Shown here in pieces: positions 45,701 through 55,165 of a stretch of DNA of 64,000 bases (the first letter of the stretch is position 1; each line of letters opens with the position of its first letter). The stretch is taken from the NCBI GenBank assembly GCA_035048485.1, contig CM068587.1, forward strand, positions 32,535,001 to 32,599,000. The letters run 5' to 3'. Both the position numbers and the translations under genes were made by a program. A model generated the notes under the pieces. The model did no database searches and was not told the DNA's origin. It was given only the letters and a program-made list of their open reading frames with translations. Origin of the DNA: Pteria penguin. Taxonomy: Eukaryota; Mollusca; Bivalvia; Pterioida; Pteriidae.

Positions 45701-47376
45701 TTCATAACAGAATTATTAGTAGAGCGAGAGCATGCAAGATGTCGGATTACCTTCACTGGTAATTATATGCCTTTTTGTTTGGTTTTTATTTTTTTTTTTT
45801 TTTTTTTTTTCGTTTTTTTTTTTTTTTTTTCACTTATTTTGGCCCCTATACATGTATATGTAGTTTCCGACACAACAAAGCAGTATAAGCAGAAGAATAG
45901 AGAGTCTTTATAAATTCTGATTAATTTTTTAATCTCTCCCTCCCTCTTTCGTTCTTTTTATTTTTTTAACTTCTGCTTTGTTTCATCTTACTTTTCTGGG
46001 GTTCGAGTTTAGGGGCATCATTGTGAGAAACATGACCAACGATCATTGTCCCGGGAGATATTTAAAGTTTTATTTCGGTTGTCACATCCGTATGTCACAT
46101 TTCCTCCATATTAACAATAATATAATCTACCATGTGATGAAATACTTTCTGATAATAATAAGAGTCTCCAGAACCCCTAATATATATAATCTAAGTCAAA
46201 TAATAAGAAAAATTATTTTCGGAAATATTTTATTTCATAAATTTGCCTATATTAGTGAGTTAAACACTATATTTTATTGAATGTGCACTTTTGTACATAA
46301 TTGGAAAATAATAAAACTTCAATGTCACAATCCATGATCTACTGCCCGGAATCCACTGTCCACAGAAAACCTGCAAATATATATATAAAAAATCAGTAAT
46401 ATAATTATTTTTAATATTCATTTTCACACCTTATTTCATTTTAATAACTTTTTTGTTTACAATGGGACAATAATCATTAATAATGACCCCTTTTATTTGA
46501 TTTAATGGACTAAACACTATATTTCCTCTGTACTTGAAATCATTACTGAGCCCGTCTTGGACGTACATATTTACGTGCCTTAATCCATTTAATGAAAATA
46601 TAGATAGAAAAACCATGACCCGATCGGTGTTTAGCATAATATAAATCAGAAAAACATCACATGAAAAAAAGTTATCGACGCGTTAGGGAGGAGTTTCATG
46701 TAAAAGTCGGGCTATTGATACAACAACAGAAACGGGTAGACCCTTACCTTTGTTATATATTATCGTTATAGTAATCGCATGCTGCATTATAGCATTTCGA
46801 AATATTATTTTTTTTAAGTCACAATACTTTAGTTTTCATTGTGTTGTATTCACATTCACGTTTACAAGGGTTTATGTCACTTATTTTCGGTTGCCGTTAT
46901 GCTGCTTATTTTTAACATGTACTCCACGACCGGCACGAGAGGCTTGCAGAGAGGTTGCTTTGAACACTAAAAACAATGGTTCATTTTAACTTTACAAGAA
47001 GTAAACAATTTCAAACATAAAACTCACCTTAATTTAAGGATACAGCATTAACGATCTCTTCTGAATATTGTTCTATGAAGACAACAACTTTCTCAGGCGA
47101 CGAATAAGGAAAAATATGGCGGACATTTCTTATCGCGCATGCGCAACTTTTTCAACACATTTAAAACGAGGCTATGCTAGGATAGCGGGGTAGTTGCATA
47201 TCCCTTTAGATATATACGTCACTGTTAGTATATACGCCCCAGACCCCTCCCCCTCTTTTCAAGCTTTTCATAAACTATGAAAGAGCACCTGCACAACCCC
47301 CTGCTGCAAACTGCATGGCAGCAAGGGTTGCTAGACTTCTCTCCTTGGATTTTGTAGATGCTATATTCGTTGTCAT
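33757..47376 (-). CDS. SLC25A21: Mitochondrial 2-oxodicarboxylate carrier
   Basis: Inner-membrane carrier exchanging 2-oxoadipate and 2-oxoglutarate in lysine and tryptophan catabolism (family knowledge). Exons on the - strand, in coding order: 47376-47289, 41531-41399, 40870-40741, 39391-39284, 37303-37139, 35907-35726, 34579-34527, 33824-33757; total 927 nt, 308 residues plus TAA. Human SLC25A21 is 299 residues and aligns throughout. The three carrier repeats each keep the PX[DE]XX[KR] signature: MHPLDLIKTRFQ (about 37-48), NPFEVVKVKLQ (135-145), IPFDVAKSRIQ (233-243). AETPKRAVKFFTFE and GRHGVFNMIYFG are orthologue-specific blocks. The start ATG (47376) is preceded in frame by a TAG, so the N-terminus begins MTTNIAS and reaches QFAAGGCAG, equivalent to the human QIVAGGSAG. 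Intron 1 is 5.8 kb and full of transposable elements. The gene is divergent from MRPS12 and convergent with the TEP gene. Confidence 0.95.
34912..35120. mobile_element. MITE-like fold-back element
   Basis: Arms of about 85 bp: tttacatgatataagcagcc, caagacccgacatgc on the left, and gacatgtcgggtcttgggcc, gcttatatcatgtaaaataa on the right, with outer ends caatagac / gtctattg. It lies in SLC25A21 intron 6. Half-copies of the family are near 36660-36900 and 40060-40190. Confidence 0.75.
35428..35640. repeat. Inverted pair of tRNA-like segments
   Basis: Contains aaggcatcgaacccagaact and ctgggaatcgaacccagaaa (reverse B boxes) and a forward ctctgggttcaattcctggg, separated by about 60 bp each. It looks like rearranged SINE heads in SLC25A21 intron 6. 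Confidence 0.5.
36723..36849. repeat. Hairpin with 55 bp arms
   Basis: aggtattcgtaaatggatcc ... actttgaaacggcccc ... actttgtctat is mirrored by atagacaaagtccaaggggc, agtttcaaagtaat and gcgaatacct. It lies in SLC25A21 intron 5. Confidence 0.75.
37385..37612 (-). repeat. SINE, family 1, antisense
   Basis: Has ttttaacgtcac, cagacccatccgaagcagtg, tctcatccgaaagacataac and a B-box relic gtcaaacccaggctt. It lies directly upstream of SLC25A21 exon 5. Confidence 0.7.
37853..38890. repeat. Minisatellite of 138-bp units with nuclear-receptor DR1 motifs
   Basis: About six units spaced 136-139 bp, each with attgtgtctattatgacctt, ggttcaaggtcatgacacac, ccttggatcctaagcaacaa and gtgcacagggg-agaagtta. TGACCTTTGACCT (AGGTCA-A-AGGTCA, a perfect DR1) is present at 38138-38150, 38274-38286, 38413-38425 and 38690-38702, and TCAAGGTCA follows in most units. 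Ends: cctaacgggactaatacccc on the left and tataccccccaaactttgtt on the right, after acggacagacagacagg. It lies in SLC25A21 intron 4. Confidence 0.88.
39462..39632 (-). repeat. Diverged SINE, family 1, antisense
   Basis: ccagatccagcggaagcagt, tagggatcttt and catcttatctgaaagataag keep the family order. It lies in SLC25A21 intron 3. Confidence 0.5.
40300..40553 (-). repeat. SINE, family 1, antisense
   Basis: gacagatccacctcaaagta, gcgagggacctttta, aagacatgggacaccgggtt and gtctcattcaaaagacagga follow family order. It lies in SLC25A21 intron 3. Confidence 0.65.
42255..42445. mobile_element. Small MITE-like element
   Basis: Ends aatgggaggtaccgtccatt and tagcggtatctcccatttg are inverted relatives; the interior has a ttacgtcatttttgcgggga segment. 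It lies in SLC25A21 intron 1. Confidence 0.45.
43150..45118. mobile_element. TIR element of about 2 kb with repeated ACGGCCC motifs at both ends
   Basis: The left end has ggatagtcaaaagggc followed by aaaacggcccacac, aaaacgtcccaac and aaaacggcccaac; the right end has the reverse, tttgggccgttttgatgtgg, tggccgttatggtgtgggcc and gttttgactataaatcc. The interior is AT-rich, including a TTTA microsatellite (43988-44032), with no coding potential seen. It lies in SLC25A21 intron 1. Confidence 0.6.
45269..47224. mobile_element. 1956-bp TIR transposon with 7-bp target duplication
   Basis: Inverted ends of about 92 bp: CAGGGACGTACATATCTAAA, gggatatgcaactacccc ... gcctcgttttaaatatgttg, aaaaagttgcgcatgcgca, mirrored at 47132-47224. 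Both sides are flanked by TTAGTAT (45262-45268 and 47225-47231). No transposase is readable, so it is non-autonomous. Each TIR contains an NRF-1-like palindrome, TTGCGCATGCGCA at 45347-45359 and its mirror at 47134-47146. It lies in SLC25A21 intron 1, 65 bp from coding exon 1. Confidence 0.85.
45789..45831. repeat. Poly-T tract
   Basis: Two T runs of about 20 separated by CG, inside the 1956-bp element. Confidence 0.9.
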
Positions 47377-48067
47377 TTTGATACACTATTTCCATGTGTC
47401 CTTTTATTCATCCAGGTCAAACACGTTGATATTAGGAGTTTGTCAATTTCTTGAAAGGGAGGCTTCATTGATTGATGCATTTGGAAATATATTAATGATA
47501 TATTTCAATTCGTAGTTGATGGATACTGGAGTATCGATAATTTTAAAAATTTTATAATGTATTACAATGAGTTTACATTTTTTAATGAATGAATCTTTCA
47601 AAAAAGACAGGTAGTATATATACACAATGTATTCTCCCATGGCCGGTTTTTTAATAAAGGGGAAACCCGAAACCGAAATTTCAATCCGCTTGACATTCAA
47701 ATTGCTGAGACCAGGTGGATAAATTGAAAAAAGATATGTAAAAGTGGTAGGTTACATGTTTATCAATATGCAATAAATATATCACTGACTAAAAATGATT
47801 ATATCATAAACCTTTCAGCATCATGGATGCAATAAATAAATTGTAATATCCTAGAATTTTAGCTCGAGTTACCTCGGAATTATTTCATATGAACAGTCAT
47901 GGAATCTTCTATTTTAGTGATTATACTTTGGTATCGACGTTGTGTGGTTTATGTTGCAAATTCATTGTCCTAATCTTAAGTAGTTGTCAGAAGGTTACAG
48001 GTTTGTGTTCATGTTATTTATAGCAAAATAAGTTTTTAACTTTTCACTTGGATTGCCACAGTCCATG

Positions 48068-49570
48068 GAAGTTGGCATGGCTTATTGGTATCGCGCTGGA
48101 CTCCTGATCGGGAGGCCGGGGTTTGATTCCCGCTCTGGTCATGCTAGTGTCCTGTCTTTTGGATGAGACAGTAAAATCCGAGACCCCGTGTCGTGGTATG
48201 CATGGCACGTTAAAGGTCCCTCACTGTTTCGGGTGGGTCAGGGAATAAACTTAACAGAAATTTTTACGAGCCATGTGGGCTCGTAAGACTCAGAATCTAC
48301 GGGCCCACACCAATCTTTATGAGTCCACACTAAAACCATTCAAAAATTGCAAGAAAAACTAATCATTTTTTTTTCTGAATTTTATTACACTACACAACAA
48401 TTTCTTTCCATTTTTCTCCTTGAAGTAATCGCCCCGTTTTGTCGGCGATACATTTCGTTTCATGGGAACGGCGAAAAAAAAAATACTTCCTAAGTGGGCT
48501 TGTCGAGCCATAATTTAAAGGTCAAAGAACAGTAATTAACGAGAGTCGTGATTGGCTGATGGTGTAGGGAGAGAGGAATACTATTTCAATGTGTCAGGAG
48601 CTGTGATTTAATGAATTTATTTAATATATCTATAAATAAAGATTGATTCTGCTGTAAAATCATGATTTTTATCTCATTTCGCTAATGTGGAAATTTTATA
48701 ACCTAAAAAGGAGTAGTTGCAGTATATAGAGATAGATAGATAGATAGATAGGTTGTTTACGTTTGAATTTTGGGGGGTGACCCCCTTCCAGCATGATTTT
48801 CTCAAAATTAAGGTGGATAACCTATGGTAAACTGTTAAAATTCTGATAGAGGACGGTCTGACAAACATTTTGATATATGGATTGTATATAATTTCTATTG
48901 AAACGGTGAAGGTATGAGCCGACCGTTTCGATAGAAATTATATTGTATATAGCTAAAATGCAGGATGTGTGTAAATCTTGCTGGAAATTTGTTAATTTAA
49001 CAAGAGACCTTATGGAAAATGAAATTACTATGCTTTGACCGATATAAACAAACGTGAAACCCAAGGGCGTAGCCAGAGCGCAAATCATGTGCACGCACAA
49101 GAAAGGCAGGGGTTTGGGGGAAAAGAAAACGACCACCTCTCTCTCTCTCTCTATCTCTCTCATGAGATACTATATTTTTGACAAAATGATGTGTACGCAC
49201 GTGCGTATTTGGCGTAATGGTAGCTACGCCACTGAAACCAGATACTGCTAACTAACAAATAAAAAGAACTTGTCCGGATTTGAAACATCTAGACGCTTAG
49301 TTCCGCTTACTCAGTGACGGAATTAAGCGTCTAGATAATTCAGATTAGAATTCAACAAGGAAACGGCCGATTCGTCTTGCAGATTTTCCGTTCGCCACGT
49401 GGGCGAGTAGGAAGTGTTTCTTTGTCGTCCACAACAAATTCTACTCGTCTTGGGCGAATGGGCGAGCGTTAAGTTTATTCCCTGTGGGTCCGTCGCAAAG
49501 GTCAAAATTTGTATGTATATTTGAAATATTGGTGGTGTGACGTTAACAGAAATCAATTAATCAATCAAAA
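48068..49570 (+). repeat. SINE, family 1, split by a transposon
   Basis: The left half (48068-48238) ends in gtttcgggtgggt and the right half resumes at 49485 with tgggtccgtcgcaaaggtca, ending in AATC-type repeats near 49570. Removing the insert plus one TGGGT restores an intact family sequence. Confidence 0.85.
48239..49484. mobile_element. 1246-bp TIR transposon inserted in a SINE, 5-bp target duplication
   Basis: Ends CAGGGAATAAACTTAAC and GTTAAGTTTATTCCCTG are exact inverted repeats of 17 bp, flanked by TGGGT (48234-48238 and 49485-49489). The interior has a hairpin at 48878-48957 (tttctattgaaacggt / accgtttcgatagaaa), a GATA microsatellite (48731-48750), a CT microsatellite (49138-49161) and a second hairpin at 49287-49337 (catctagacgcttagttccg / cggaattaagcgtctaga). 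No coding region was seen. Confidence 0.88.
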
Positions 49571-50139
49571 GTCCATTGAAATAGTTGCATGCAGTGTAGT
49601 TCAAGATTACTGTGAATTTCGTTTTCTAAGGTGATAAAAATCTGTCCTTGATTGGCCAAAAAAGTGAGGGGGCTCTGTCCTGTAGCATGACACTCATGTA
49701 ACTGGTTTCGCAGGGATAATTCTGCTCATTTTTAAGTTTTTTGGCATTTTGAACGAGAGAATTTGATGCAGCACATCATCTTTTACATCAGATGTTATAT
49801 CAGCTGTAGTGACTGCCATTTTAGGTTGTTTTAACATTATCTCACAGAACTACTACCTTTAATACATGGTATCATGCCTCCTGTCAGAATATAAACACCG
49901 CAGTCTATGAAGCTTTAGAAAGCTCATATTGCTCATGGCATTGTCTCCAAAGTGGTTTACCAAACTACAGTAATGGACTGTTTTCATTAACACACCTCAA
50001 ACTTGGTAATACCTTCTCTCCACTCGAATCTGAGCCATCTTAGTCTGATAGTATATCATGTAGCATACAAGCCACAGGGTAATACATGGATTACACTTCA
50101 ACTAGTCCACCCCAGAGTAAAAACATCCTCAAAATAAAA

Positions 50140-51245
50140 ATATCTATGGTTTAAAAGTAATCAATGTTAGCTGTCGATCCATTCGAAACAAAAAAGCTGA
50201 ATTAGAAAACCTTGTTCATTCTGTCTCCCCAGATATAATGGTAGGTGCAGAGTCGTGGTTAACACCACATATTTTAGACAGTGAAGTATTCCCATCTAGT
50301 CTAGGTTACAATGTTTTCAGGCGTGACAGAAAATCACCAACTAAAGGTGGTAGGGTATTCATTCTTGTAAATAAACTGCTGACTGACACAAGAGCCCCAG
50401 ATCTTGAAGCAGATTGTGAGCTATTATGGGTCAAAATCCAAGCAACAGGTAATAAGTCTTTGTATGTAGGTGCGTAATACAAACCTGAGGAGATGAATGA
50501 GCACAATATCTATGAATTAAGATCCTTTCTATCTAAGATCACAGATCAAGGTAAAATTGTCTGGCTGCTTGGCGATTTCAACATACCAAAGGTTGACTGG
50601 TCTAAAAACATTACACACTCACACAATAAGCTAACGCCATTATATGAACTATGTCTTCATGTAATTCATGATAGCAATCTACAACAGATGGTAAATTTTC
50701 CATCAGGAGGCAAGAACTCTTTAGATTTATATTTCACAAATCGACCATCACTTGTTAGCAAGGTCACCATACTACCAGGCTAAAGTGACCATGACATTGT
50801 CTATGCAGAGTCCACTTTAAAACCACAGGTTGGTAAACATAAAACAAGAACAATACATCTTTACAAAAAAACTGATTGGAAGTCGTTTAAAGATTTTATG
50901 GATAAGTATAAAGATAACATTCTAAATAATAGTCAACAATTCACAGACGAAGAAAGTATCTGGAATAACTTTAAAAACAAGATCCAGAAAGGTATTTCAT
51001 CTTTTATTCCATCCATCAAAAGCAAGAATGAAAATAAACTACCATGGGTAAACATTCACCTTAAGCGTCTAATATGGAAACGGGACAAATTATTCTACAA
51101 ACAAAGACAGACAAAGAAGGTGGAAGCTATACATTAAAGAATACAAAAAGGTAAAACACTTGGTACAACAAAAGACAAGACAGGCTTACAGTTCATATGT
51201 GGAAGACCTATTAGGAGTCATAGTAAACCACCAAGAAAAAAAAAA
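50140..51245 (+). pseudogene. LINE-type apurinic endonuclease relic
   Basis: Reads SCRSIRNKKAELENLV, then SPDIMVGAESWLTPHI, GYNVFRRDRKSPTKGGRVFI, KIVWLLGDFNIPKVDW, LDLYFTNRPSLVSKVTILPG and SDHDIVYAES, the motif order of the exonuclease-endonuclease domain of CR1/jockey-type non-LTR retrotransposons. In-frame stops at about 50476 and 50781 break it, and no reverse transcriptase follows. It ends about 60 bp upstream of the MRPS12 start codon. Confidence 0.8.
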
Positions 51246-51306
51246 TTGTACAATATGATCTTACCAATATTTTTGGATTTTATATTTCAGGGCTTAAATG
51301 ATTAAG

Positions 51307-53504
51307 ATGTCTCTCCTAAAGTTATGCCAGAGATTTAGTTCACTCATCGTAAATCGTCCATTGCAGACACCATTGTCGTCAGGTATGTCACCAATCTGAT
51401 TAAAACCATGTCTTTATTCTGTTTCTCTATTTGTCCCATTGCGGATAAAGATCTGGCAAAACTCTGTAAGGGGTCATGTTCTGGTGAACTCCAATTTTCA
51501 GCCAATCAGTGGATCGACTATAAATTCCTAGGAATGAAATTAACATCCGCATGTGTGTGACACACAAGGTAGTTTCTGAGCAGTGTTTGTTAAACATTGT
51601 GTCACTATCACTATCAGCGAAATCATTGGTTGGCTATGGGAAATAATGGTTTCGGTGACTGAAATGTCATCAGAGTTCACCAAAACATCACCCTCTATGG
51701 AGTTTCGCCAGATCTTTATCCACAATGGGACAAATAGAGAAATGGAATAAAGATATGGTTTTAATCAGATTGGTATGTCACAACAGATGAATTTTATGTA
51801 TTTAGTGAAAGCTAAGGAGTTGGATTCCTGACATAATTCTGACTTAGGATTTTTTGGTTCTTTGTCAATTTTGTCATTAGGTTGTTGTTAATCTTTTACA
51901 TGACTTTCATGGTTCTAAGCATTACATGGGAGATTGTTTATCCAGAATTATTGAAATGTGCAAATGCTGCATTAAATTGATACTGATATAACGCATATAT
52001 CAATTTTCATAGCGATTTAAATACAGAATGATAATCAGATTGTGACAGTAACTTGAGTAAGGCCATCCGTAAAAATATGATGGTTTGTTGTTTTCCGATA
52101 GAGTGTCACTGTCATGTTAAAATCTGAAATTTTTTCAGTGCTTTCTGGATTTCATACTTTGCCATTGGAAGGAGGCTGTATTACTTCTAATTCACATATC
52201 TTTGTCGGTAGTGCAAGTCATTGACAACTACCAGGAAATACCAGTCTTCATTTTACATATAAGGGGTATTTATTTAAGTGGAGGACCTTGAATAGCACTT
52301 ATAATACAGAAAACAATATATGTGCACCTTAATTAAAAAAATGTCAACCAACATTTAGCCACCCAACCTGCAGGATTAGAGTTGGGAAGCAGCAAACCAT
52401 CCATTTCTAGAATAGCCTAACATTCGATATAAATAAATTTTCTGCACTTTTATTGATGTATGCATTGCATAAGTCAGAATATAATTCTTGGGAACTATTA
52501 ATAATTAATGAACCATCATTTATATGATTTAACAGCAGTATAAATAAATATACCAGGATGAATCCATGCATGGTGGACTGACCCTATTACAAAGTCAATA
52601 TTACATGAATATACTTTTAAGGAAACCTCTCTGAAAAAGCTGAAAGCATTGATGACTGTATAACATACATTTAAATTAGTTTAAACATCTGGGACTGGTT
52701 GTTAAAAAATTTAACCTGTAGTGAATCTAAACAGTGGTTAAACTTTGAATTACTGACCAGTGTTTAAAATTCGGAATTACTTTGAATTACTGACCAGTGT
52801 TTAAAATTCGGAATTACTATTGCATTGTAATGAAATTACTTTTACTTATATTTTCACACTGGATCATTTACGGAGTATTAAGTAAATTAATGAATTTTAA
52901 ATTTTTAAAGTGACTGTACAAATTTCACTTAATAATTTATAGTTTTGAACAATTGTGTCTTGAGGAGTAGATTTAAGCTTATGATTTTGAAGGTCATATG
53001 TTCACAAAAGAACAAATGATTGATGTATACACGTACTGGCATTAATCATCTTCACATATTTATATTTCAGTGTGTAGCATTTTAAGACCTTATCACCAGC
53101 TGATCCCACAGAGCACAAGAAAACCATGCCTACCGAATTTGCCGCAATGTACAACGATGCTAGAAACAAGACGAAATAAATCCCTTCTGCAGATTCATCG
53201 TAAAGGACCTCATAACAAATCAAAACCAAAGTCCTCTCATTTAGCTGGACGTCCATTTCTAAGAGGCATAGTTTTGAAAGTGGTCATTAAAAAACCTAAG
53301 AAACCGAACTCTGCCAACAGAAAGTGTGTGCGACTACGACTCAGTAACGGTATAGAGAGGACAGCATATATACCAGGAGAAGGTCATAACCTTCAAGAGC
53401 ATAGTATTGTATTAGTAAAAGGAGGTCGTTTGCAGGACGTACCTGGTGTCAAACTTGTATGTGTAAGAGGGAAATATGATTTAGCACATGTAAAGAAAAA
53501 ATAA
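51307..53504 (+). CDS. MRPS12: Mitochondrial small-subunit ribosomal protein uS12m
   Basis: Component of the decoding centre of the mitochondrial small ribosomal subunit. Coding exons 51307-51382 and 53071-53504 (510 nt, 169 residues). Exon 1 encodes [20 protein letters not shown], a basic, hydroxylated, acid-free N-terminus suited to mitochondrial import. Exon 2 carries the S12 signature [13 protein letters not shown] (PNS near residue 105), then [20 protein letters not shown] and the ending HVKKK, as in animal MRPS12 (human 138 residues; this one has a longer leader). The apparent GTG start at 53070 is only the split Val codon (G + TG) across the intron. An acceptor-like ttatatttcag just before 51291 suggests an upstream non-coding 5' exon. 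The 1.7 kb intron begins with a MITE. AATAAA at 53500-53505 overlaps the stop codon. Confidence 0.94.
51392..51772. mobile_element. MULE-like MITE at the MRPS12 splice donor, 9-bp target duplication
   Basis: 381 bp with TIRs over 70 bp: CAATCTGATTAAAACCATGT, ctttattctgtttctctatt, tgtcccattg and the mirror image ending aatggttttaatcagattg-like at 51772. It is flanked by GTATGTCAC at 51383-51391 and 51773-51781. Long TIRs with a 9-bp duplication are typical of the Mutator superfamily. The first GTATGT is the donor of coding exon 1. A second copy is at 53818-54458. Confidence 0.88.
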
Positions 53505-53817
53505 ACATATACTTTGCAGTTTAGTCTCCATTCTTCAGAAGGTCAGAAATTATAAGAATATATTGAAGCCTTGTACACGGGGACACTGATTTGATTAATG
53601 TAAGCTTGCTAAGATATCGTCACTTTTTGTGACCTTGACCATGTCTTTCCAAGATGTGGTGACATGGATCTCCACTGAATTTTGAACTCAAATTTGTTGA
53701 AATGAGTTCAGAACAGTGCAAAGGCTATTAGAGCTATTTTATTGGACTTTTATGCACGAAAATCTGAGCCACAGCTGGATTTGAACTGCTACTCTCTATA
53801 TTTTAATTACCAAGCGG

Positions 53818-54458
53818 TCATTCTGCTTCTCTATTTGTCCCTAAGCCGGCGTGGCCTACTGGTATCACACTGGGCTCCTGATCGGGAGGCCAGGGTTCGA
53901 GTCCCACTCTGGTCATGCCGGTGTCCCGTCTTTCGGATGAGACAGTAAAAACCGAGACCCCGTGTCATGGTATACATGGCACGCTAAAGATCCCTCACTG
54001 CTTCGGGTGGGTCCGTTGCAAAGGTCAAAATCTGTATGCCCCGTATCAGGCAGATGCCGTCACCATATACGTGAAATATTCGTGGTGTGACGTTAAACAA
54101 AAATCAGTCAGTCAGTCTATTTGTCCCATTGCAGATAAAGATCTGGAGAAACCTCGTAAGAGGTCATGTTCTGGTGAACCCTGATGACGTTTCAGTCACC
54201 GAAACCGTTATTTCTCTTAGCCAATCAATGACTCCGCTAGGCACGTGATAGTGACGCAATATGTAACACTACAAAAACTACCTTGTGGGTCACGCACGCT
54301 GTGAATGTTAATTTCATTCCTAGAAATTTGTAGCCGATCCACTCATTGGCTGAAAATCAGAGTTCACCAGAACATGACCCCTTACAGAGTTTCGCCAGAT
54401 CTTTATCCGTAATGGGACAAAGAGAGAAGCGGAATAAAGATATGGTTTTAATCAGATT
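53818..54458. mobile_element. Second MULE-like MITE, containing a SINE
   Basis: The right TIR (ttcgccagatctttatcc ... atggttttaatcagatt) matches the MRPS12-intron MITE; the left TIR lacks its outer ~22 bp. Imperfect 9-bp duplications ACCAAGCGG (53809-53817) and ACCAAGTGG (54459-54467) flank it. The SINE at 53842-54116 lies inside. Confidence 0.8.
53842..54116 (+). repeat. Full-length SINE, family 1, with 11-bp target duplication
   Basis: tRNA-like head gccggcgtggcctactggta ... agggttcgagtcccactctg, body tttcggatgagacagtaaaa, catggcacgctaaagatccc, cttcgggtgggtccgttgca, and tail gtggtgtgacgttaaac followed by CAGT repeats. CTATTTGTCCC at 53831-53841 and 54117-54127 is the duplicated target. This is the best reference copy in the window. 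Confidence 0.9.
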
Positions 54459-55165
54459 ACCAAGTGGTATATGTACCATTGTAAGACCTATTTTTTAGCC
54501 ATGGTGGCACCACCTGTTGACCAGTTTGGATGAAATATACAAAATTAATAGAGGACCTATAGTACTTCATATATACCATGTTTCATCAAAATTTTTCATG
54601 TAGTATAACAGAAGAAGTTAAAAATTTGAGGAATTGTCCCTATACACCCTCATTTGGAAGTCTTAAAAAGTTCACAGAAAATCCAAAAATTGAGATATTG
54701 AAAAAATTCTTTCAAAGTAACATTCCTTATCATAATTATGATCACAACAGTCCATAAGAAATCATCATTATCAATTAACTAGGAAATATGACACTTTTCG
54801 GCATTGAAATCACCAAGTCTAAAAAAAAACTGTCGAAAAAAATTATAAAATTTAAGTTTGGAAGGGAACCAAAATGACAATATTTCTTCACTCATCCCTC
54901 TAGATCATTTCTATACATTCTGTTTGTCTTTGTATACAGCCAGTATGAAGAAGAAGATTGTCAAAGAAGGGTACCCTTTTGTGACTTACTTTTGAGACTG
55001 TGGTGGGACCACCTGTAAAGAGGTCTGGGCGAAAACGAAAAAAAATTTGAAGGGGGTCATAAGTTATTTATTTTTACCAAATTTTACTAAAATCCTTCAA
55101 ACAGTTTTGCAGAAAAGTTGAAAATGTGAAAAATGGCCAATAACCACCCCCCCCCCTTTTTTTTT

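Larger units (their letters stand above)
47377..51290. other. Divergent intergenic region SLC25A21 - MRPS12
   Basis: 3.9 kb between the two start codons. It contains a split SINE, a 1246-bp TIR element and a LINE relic; the promoters of both genes should lie here, but no TATA box or other core element could be assigned. 47400-48060 and 49571-50140 show no recognisable repeat or gene. Confidence 0.6.
53748..54900 (+). repeat. Diverged relative of the 1.5 kb duplicated unit, interrupted by a MITE
   Basis: ccacagctggatttgaactg, ctactctctatattttaatt before the MITE, and accaagtggtatatgtacca, gaggacctatagtacttcat, tacaccctcatttggaagtc after it, match 55590-55900 and its other copies. The tRNA-like part (reverse B box, gatttgaaccgctactctc) recurs at each copy. 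Confidence 0.7.

Noticed and set aside
46980..47070. Candidate non-coding first exon for SLC25A21 ending at a gtgagt donor near 47029 (- strand)
   Set aside because: It lies inside the transposon and downstream of the true coding exon 1 at 47289-47376.
47134..47146. NRF-1 site as the SLC25A21 core promoter
   Set aside because: It lies downstream of the start codon (inside intron 1) and within the terminal inverted repeat of a transposon, with a mirror copy at 45347.
53070..53504. MRPS12 as a single-exon gene starting at GTG 53070
   Set aside because: The GTG is created by the acceptor AG; a phase-matched exon with ATG and an import-type leader exists at 51307-51382.
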